A DNA stretch of 11,014 nt, from the NCBI GenBank assembly GCA_036297385.1, contig JAXJLD010000091.1, positions 1-11,014 on the forward strand, written 5' to 3'. The notes under the pieces were generated by a model that saw only the letters and a list, made by a program, of their open reading frames with translations, was not told where the DNA came from and did no database searches. Below, one piece after another: positions 6,855 to 11,014 of this stretch (position 1 is its first letter; each line of letters opens with the position of its first letter). The translations under genes were made by a program, and so were the position numbers. This DNA comes from Ventricola sp036297385. GTDB lineage: Bacteria > Bacillota > Clostridia > Christensenellales > Aristaeellaceae.

Positions 6855-7325
6855 ATGAAAGAAGCCATTCGCCTGACGAACAAGACGGCCATTGCATTGC
6901 GCCGGAGCGCACAAAAGACGCGCACGGCCTCCTTTGCCGCGGCGGTCATCCTGAGCATACTGCTGGGCGCACTGGGCGTGTATTGGGGCTTTCGATGGCT
7001 GCCGGCGGTGCCGCTGATGATTGTCGTCATCGCGCTGATGGACTGCGGCATGGCGGTGTTTGCCCGCAGCCGTTATCTGTCCCTGCTGGGGCAGGCCATC
7101 TGCACGGAGGCGGCGGCGCGGGAGATCCGCGCGGGCAGAAGCGAGAGCCGCCGCCGCGAGCAGGCCATCAACGATATGCTGATCGCCAAGGCCGACGTGC
7201 AGCAGATGCAGGCGGCGCTGAGTGCAGCGGCGGAGGATGCAGCGCAGAGCGCAGCCTCTTCTGCGGCACACCGCCGCAGGCGGCAGAGCGGCCTTCAGCT
7301 CATCCGCAGCGAACAGGCGAGGTGA
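6855..7325 (+). CDS. Small two-pass membrane protein, unknown function
   Basis: The 156-residue product was not recognised. A basic N-terminus (residues 1-23, with RR and K residues) is followed by two hydrophobic segments, about 24-46 and 48-69, joined by a very short turn near FRWLP. The basic N-terminus suggests that both ends are cytoplasmic. Residues 75-156 form a long hydrophilic Ala/Arg/Glu/Gln-rich stretch likely to be helical or coiled coil, with a basic HRRRR patch near the end. The ATG at 6855 has AAAGGAG (about 6839-6845). The frame is open upstream to 6771, but that part lies before the ribosome site and was rejected. The next gene starts 10 bases after the stop, so they probably share an operon and might interact at the membrane. 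Confidence 0.75.
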   Translation: MKEAIRLTNKTAIALRRSAQKTRTASFAAAVILSILLGALGVYWGFRWLPAVPLMIVVIALMDCGMAVFARSRYLSLLGQAICTEAAAREIRAGRSESRRREQAINDMLIAKADVQQMQAALSAAAEDAAQSAASSAAHRRRRQSGLQLIRSEQAR

Positions 7326-7335
7326 GGAAAACATC

Positions 7336-9270
7336 ATGGCGGCGATACTGTATACCCTTGTATTCCTGATGGGCGGCGTGACGGTCATCCGTGCGCAGCT
7401 TCCCGGAAAGAGCCCGCTTCTGCGGGTTTTTTGGGGACTGACGCTGGGCCTGTTGCTGGAGATGGTGCTGCCTGCGCTGTGCGCAGGGCTGCTGGGCTTC
7501 ACGCTGGCGGCGCACGCGGCGGCGGCAGGGCTTCTCCTGCTCATCGTGCTGGTGAGCGCAAAGCTGCGCGATGGCGCACCGGTGCGCACCATGATGGACG
7601 ATGACAAGCGGATGCTGGCCGTGATGGCGGCTGTGGTGCTGCCGATGACGGCGCTTTCGGCATACCTGCAATACACGCATATGCTCCGCCCCGCGCCGGA
7701 CGGCTCGCTCTGGTGCGGGCAGTCCACCTATGGCGACCTGTGTATGCATCTGTCGTTCATCACCTCGCTGCGGGATATGCCGTTCCCGCCGACCTACAAC
7801 CTGCTCTACGGAACGGAGCTGAACTATCCCTACCTGATGGACGCGCTCAGCACGACGATGCTCATGCTGGGCATGGACATACAGGGTGCGCTGGTGTTCC
7901 CCGGCACGCTGATGATGGCGCTGACCTACGCGGGCTATATGCTGCTGGCCCGCGAGGTGCTGCACAACCGCCGTCTGGCGATTGTGGCGGCAGCGCTGCT
8001 GTTCTTCTTCAATGGCGGGCTGGGCTTTTTGTATGACTTTGATCTCGCGGGGCGTGACGGCTTTGCCAAGGTGCGCGAGATCTTCACCGGCTATTACAAG
8101 ACCCCGGCCAATCAGCCGGAGCTGAACCTGCGCTTTTCCAATGTCATCGCGGATCTGATGATTCCGCAGCGTGCGCTGCTGGGCGGCTGGGCGATGGGCA
8201 TTCCCGCGCTGCTGCTGCTCCTCTCCTCCACGCGCGGGCGCTCCATGCGCCAGACGGTGCTGCTCGCGCTGTGGGCGGGCTGCCTGCCGCTGGTGCATAC
8301 GCACACGTTCCTCGCGCTGGGGCTGTTCTCCGGCGGTTATATCCTGGGCCGCCTGCTGACCCAGCGGGACGACCGGCGCGGGATTCTGCTGCGTGCGGGC
8401 GTGTATCTGGGCATTGTGCTGGTGCTGGCGATGCCGCAGGTGCTGGGCAGCGCCGTGCGCCAGACGGTGGAGGGCGGCTCGCTGCGCGTGCAGTTCAACT
8501 GGGTGAACAACTCCGGCGGGCGCGGCATGATCGACGGGTACTTCTGGTTCTGGATCAAGAATGCGGGTCTGCCGTTCATCCTGATGGCGCTGGCGATGCT
8601 GGAAGCGCGGCGCAGGGGCTATCTGGATGTGGTGCTGGGCATGACGGCGATTTTCGCCGTGGCGGAGTTCATCCTCTTCCAGCCCAATGAGTATGACAAC
8701 AACAAGCTGTTCTACATCTGGTATATGTTCGCGGCGATTCTGGCGGCGGACTATGGCTCCATCCTCATGCAGCGGATGGCGGGTCTGCGCGGGCGCTATG
8801 TGCTGTGTGCGCTGTTCATGGGGGTCAGCGTCCTTTCCGGGGCGCTGTCCATCGCGCGGGAGATGGTCTCCGGCTATCAGCTCTTCTCCAAGACGGCGGT
8901 GGAGGCCGGCGAATGGGTGGATGAACATACGCCGCGCGACGCGGTGTTCCTCACCGGGCAGCAGCACATCAATCCGGTCTGCTCGCTGGCTGGGCGGCAG
9001 ATTCTCTGCGGAAGCGATTTGTATGTGTTCTTCCACGGGCTTGATTATCAGGCGCAGGCGGAAAACTGCCGCCGGTTTTACGAAAATCCCGAGCTGTACG
9101 CGCAGGTGATCGACGAGTACGGCGTGGATTACATCTACGTCAGCGACTATGAGCGTGCCGATTTTGACGTGGATCTGGCGTATCTGGACGCGCATTACGA
9201 CCTCGTGTATGAGAACCCGGACGTGCGCATCTACGCCGCGGGCGAAAGCGCCGGGGAGGCCGCGCCATGA
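7336..9270 (+). CDS. Large polytopic membrane protein, GT-C glycosyltransferase-like
   Basis: The 644-residue product has many hydrophobic segments and a soluble C-terminal part from about residue 527. In the first large extracytoplasmic loop YGDLCMHL (D134, H138) is followed by PTYNLLYG and NYPYLMDALST (163-173). This order resembles polyprenyl-phosphate-sugar-using GT-C enzymes, where an acidic residue in that loop is catalytic. The C-terminal WVDEHTPRDAVFL and YGVDYIYVS (595-603) are like the outer domain of such proteins and of YfhO-type proteins. A role in adding sugars to envelope polymers or proteins is inferred; donor and acceptor are unknown. The ATG at 7336 has GAGGAAAA (about 7324-7330). 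The frame continues upstream inside the previous gene, so a longer form from 7222 was rejected. Its stop overlaps the next start as ATGA. Confidence 0.8.
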   Translation: MAAILYTLVFLMGGVTVIRAQLPGKSPLLRVFWGLTLGLLLEMVLPALCAGLLGFTLAAHAAAAGLLLLIVLVSAKLRDGAPVRTMMDDDKRMLAVMAAVVLPMTALSAYLQYTHMLRPAPDGSLWCGQSTYGDLCMHLSFITSLRDMPFPPTYNLLYGTELNYPYLMDALSTTMLMLGMDIQGALVFPGTLMMALTYAGYMLLAREVLHNRRLAIVAAALLFFFNGGLGFLYDFDLAGRDGFAKVREIFTGYYKTPANQPELNLRFSNVIADLMIPQRALLGGWAMGIPALLLLLSSTRGRSMRQTVLLALWAGCLPLVHTHTFLALGLFSGGYILGRLLTQRDDRRGILLRAGVYLGIVLVLAMPQVLGSAVRQTVEGGSLRVQFNWVNNSGGRGMIDGYFWFWIKNAGLPFILMALAMLEARRRGYLDVVLGMTAIFAVAEFILFQPNEYDNNKLFYIWYMFAAILAADYGSILMQRMAGLRGRYVLCALFMGVSVLSGALSIAREMVSGYQLFSKTAVEAGEWVDEHTPRDAVFLTGQQHINPVCSLAGRQILCGSDLYVFFHGLDYQAQAENCRRFYENPELYAQVIDEYGVDYIYVSDYERADFDVDLAYLDAHYDLVYENPDVRIYAAGESAGEAAP

Positions 9271-9500
9271 TTGAGCGGTTTCTCCGGTATTCGCTGGAAA
9301 ACAAAAAAAAGATCTGCGTCATGCTGATGCAGTCGGGACAGATTGAAAAAAAGAACCTGCTGGTGACGGCCATCGACGCGGATGGACAGGGCTTTACCGC
9401 GAAGCTGGCAGGACGCAGGCGGGAGACGCATATGGACATGGCGGACGTGCTGACCTGCGCGTATGCGCGCGGGGATCAGGGGGAGCTGGAGGCGCTATGA
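9267..9500 (+). CDS. Conserved-looking 77-residue protein, unknown function
   Basis: The product starts MIERFLRYSLENKKKICVML and is not assigned to a named family. The alternating pattern of hydrophobic and polar residues (ICVMLMQSG, NLLVTAIDADGQGFTAKL) followed by ADVLTCAYARGD suggests a small beta-barrel of SH3 or WYL-like type, which might bind nucleic acid or a ligand. There is no membrane segment and no cysteine motif. It overlaps the preceding gene by ATGA and the following cca gene by ATGA as well, so translation is likely coupled across all three. Two A-runs (9303-9310, 9346-9352) each contain the heptamer AAAAAAG. Confidence 0.75.
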   Translation: MIERFLRYSLENKKKICVMLMQSGQIEKKNLLVTAIDADGQGFTAKLAGRRRETHMDMADVLTCAYARGDQGELEAL

Positions 9501-10810
9501 AGCAGCGGGAGATCTTGGAGACCGTGGCCCGGCAGGTTCAGGCGCACGGCGGGCGGGCGCTGCTGGTGGGCGGCTGCGTGCGCGACCGCCTGCTCGGGCG
9601 CGAGAGCGCGGACATCGACTGCGAGATCCACGGCGTGGTGCCGGATACGCTGGCGGAGATGATTGGCGCACTGGGTGAGATTGACGAGAGCGGGCGCGAG
9701 TATGGCATTTTCAGCCTGCGCTCGGCAAAGCTGGATTTTGCACTGCCGCGCAGCGAGCGCCGCACAGGGCCGGGACACCGGGATTTTGCCGTGACGGTCG
9801 ATCCCTCTCTCCCCCCTGCGCAGGCGGCGCAGCGCCGGGATTTTACCGTGAACGCCATCATGCAGGACGCGCTGACGGGTGAATACGTCGATCCGCTGGG
9901 CGGCATGGACGATCTTGTGCGCGGCGTGCTGCGCGCCGTGCCGGGCGACGGCTTTGAGGATGATCCGCTGCGGGTTTTGCGCGGGGCGCAGTTTGCGGCG
10001 CGGTTTCGCCTGACGCCGGATGCGGACACCTTGCGCCGTATGCGCCGTATGCCGACGGACAGCCTGAGCGCTGCGCGTGTGTACGGCGAGCTGGTCAAGG
10101 CGCTGGAGGCGGCGCAGGAGCCGGATGTGTTTTTCCGCGTGCTGCGGGAGGCGAATGCGCTGAGGCCGTGGTTTGGCGAGCTGGCGGCGCTGGAGGGTGT
10201 GCGCCAGAATCCGGTCTATCACCCGGAGGGCGACGCGCTGGAGCATACGCTGCTGACGCTGCGCAAAGCGGCGGCGGTGAAGGACGGCACGCAGGCGCCG
10301 CTCTTCTTCATGCTCGCTGCGCTGACGCACGATCTGGGCAAGGCCGAGGCGCAGGGCGATCATGCGGAAACAGGCGTGCCGCTGTGCCGGGCGATGCTCG
10401 CGCGGCTGGGCGCACCCAAGGCGGCGGTGCGCTATGCGGCGGATATGTGCCGCCTGCATATGCGCGTACACGCGGCGTATTACACGCAGGCCGACGAGGC
10501 GCAGACCCATCTGCTGCTGGATGAGTCCGTCTGCGCGGCAGATCTGGCGTGGCTGGCGGTGTGCGATGTGCGCGGCACAGGGAAGCCGCGTGAGCAGGCC
10601 GACCGCGAGCAGGCGTTTGTTATGGCGCGGCTGGCGGCATACCAAAGCGCATTGGCGCGTCCCCTGCCCACCGCGCGGATGCTGATGGAGGCGGGGATGC
10701 AGCCCGGCCCAGCGATGAAGAAAGCGCTGGCAGAGGCGAGAAGGCGCACGCTGAGCGGCATGGAGGCCGAAGAGGCTTGCCGCGCGGTCTGCGCGGAAGC
10801 GAGGGTGTGA
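9497..10810 (+). CDS. cca: tRNA CCA-adding enzyme with HD domain
   Basis: This enzyme adds or repairs the CCA 3' end of tRNAs from CTP and ATP in the cytoplasm. The 437-residue product has the class II nucleotidyltransferase head: GGCVRDRLLG at 25-34, the catalytic DID at 39-41 (D39, D41), RRDFTVNAI at 113-121 and EDDPLRVLRGAQFAARF, typical of the tRNA-binding neck. The second half has an HD phosphohydrolase domain with HPEGDALEHT (H242, H250) and THDLGK (H278, D279), as in the longer multifunctional CCA enzymes; the HD motif residues are intact. The start ATG overlaps the previous stop as ATGA. It closes the operon; the TGA at 10808-10810 is followed by repeats. Substrate preference (CCA versus A-only or CC-only) cannot be read securely. 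Confidence 0.95.
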   Translation: MKQREILETVARQVQAHGGRALLVGGCVRDRLLGRESADIDCEIHGVVPDTLAEMIGALGEIDESGREYGIFSLRSAKLDFALPRSERRTGPGHRDFAVTVDPSLPPAQAAQRRDFTVNAIMQDALTGEYVDPLGGMDDLVRGVLRAVPGDGFEDDPLRVLRGAQFAARFRLTPDADTLRRMRRMPTDSLSAARVYGELVKALEAAQEPDVFFRVLREANALRPWFGELAALEGVRQNPVYHPEGDALEHTLLTLRKAAAVKDGTQAPLFFMLAALTHDLGKAEAQGDHAETGVPLCRAMLARLGAPKAAVRYAADMCRLHMRVHAAYYTQADEAQTHLLLDESVCAADLAWLAVCDVRGTGKPREQADREQAFVMARLAAYQSALARPLPTARMLMEAGMQPGPAMKKALAEARRRTLSGMEAEEACRAVCAEARV

Positions 10811-10826
10811 TACGGTTGATCTTCTA

Positions 10827-10905
10827 CCCCCCCTTTATTTAGCGCGAAGCGAAGAAGGGGTTTGGGGATGAAATCCCCAAGCGGGTTTTAGGGCGGCAGC
10901 CCTAA
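10827..10905. repeat. Intergenic hairpin repeat, right copy, after cca
   Basis: Positions 10842-10871 repeat the first 30 bases of the window in inverted orientation. The segment also holds TTGGGGAT (10862-10869) facing ATCCCCAA (10873-10880) with a three-base loop, and TTAGGGC (10888-10894) facing GCCCTAA (10899-10905) with a GGCA loop. Either hairpin could end transcription of the cca operon, but neither is followed by a clear T-run. The modular pattern is typical of dispersed REP-like intergenic elements. Confidence 0.7.
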
Positions 10906-10924
10906 CGTATCCCCATATGGCGAA

Positions 10925-10966
10925 GCCTTTCAGGCAAAGCAGTCAGGGAGCGAAGCGTTACCTGAC
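10925..10966. repeat. Pair of short hairpins before the window end
   Basis: GCCT-TTC-AGGC (10925-10935) is followed by GTCAGG (10942-10947) facing CCTGAC (10961-10966). Together with the preceding hairpins this makes about 140 bases of non-coding structured DNA. It could be a further module of the same repeat or part of the leader of the gene that may start at 10981. Confidence 0.5.
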
Positions 10967-10980
10967 GGGGGGTTTAGCAC

Positions 10981-11014
10981 ATGGCTTTTTCATTCAGCAA
11001 CAGGATAACACAAA
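10981..11014 (+). CDS. Possible start of a further gene, cut by the window end
   Basis: An ATG at 10981 opens a frame (MAFSFSNRITQ) with no stop to the end of the window. Six G residues (10967-10972) lie eight bases upstream and are only a weak ribosome site. Eleven residues are too few to name a family, and a chance ATG is quite possible. Confidence 0.2.
   Translation, partial: MAFSFSNRITQ

Noticed and set aside
7300..9195. Long - strand frame of 631 codons opposite the GT-C-like gene
   Set aside because: His/Gln/Arg-rich translation is the usual mirror of a hydrophobic GC-rich membrane gene, and no ribosome site was evident.
9476..10645. Long - strand frame of 389 codons opposite cca
   Set aside because: It lies wholly antisense to a gene with complete family motifs and has no recognisable motif of its own.
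10862..10905. Intrinsic terminator of the cca operon
   Set aside because: Two good hairpins are present, but neither is followed by a T-run, so only a structured repeat was called.
1..11014. CRISPR array, tRNA, rRNA, insertion sequence or prophage genes
   Set aside because: No regularly spaced repeats with unique spacers, no cloverleaf or rRNA-like segment, and no transposase or integrase motif were seen.

Overview
The window is high-GC, gene-dense bacterial DNA with every convincing gene on the + strand. RecF, CvpA, a DUF5711-like membrane protein, tandem M42 aminopeptidases, an HD-domain CCA-adding enzyme and strong AGGAGG-type ribosome sites together suggest a chromosome of a GC-rich anaerobic Clostridia-class Firmicute, perhaps a gut lineage. 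This placement is inferred from gene content only.

Layout. Positions 1-52 hold an inverted-repeat element. recF follows (84-1181), then a 324-base gap (1182-1505) with two facing arrays of DnaA boxes spaced about one helical turn, followed by a cluster of CCAAAA/TTTTGG palindromes. This gap is a good candidate for part of the replication origin or a DnaA-binding control locus. Next come a membrane-anchored beta-propeller-like protein (1506-2699) and CvpA (2731-3423). A hairpin element (3451-3491) precedes a four-gene, tightly packed operon: a 57-residue zinc-knuckle protein and three paralogous M42 metallo-aminopeptidases (3507-6746). A second packed operon (6855-10810) encodes a small two-pass membrane protein, a large polytopic GT-C-like membrane protein, a 77-residue protein of unknown function and the tRNA CCA-adding enzyme. 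Positions 10811-10980 hold hairpins and repeats, including an exact inverted copy of the first 30 bases of the window. A possible gene start lies at 10981.

How the genes work together. recF and the DnaA boxes concern replication and recombination. The M42 trio resembles a peptide-degrading set: genes one and three keep the visible catalytic and metal-binding residues, while the middle one has lost the catalytic Glu pair and the C-terminal His, so it looks like a pseudoenzyme encoded between two probable enzymes. Because M42 proteins form dodecameric shells, it may be a structural or regulatory subunit. The second operon joins an apparent envelope function with tRNA maturation, with no obvious pathway link.

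The most notable observations are the inactive middle M42 paralogue, the convergent phased DnaA-box array downstream of recF, and the palindrome cluster beside it.
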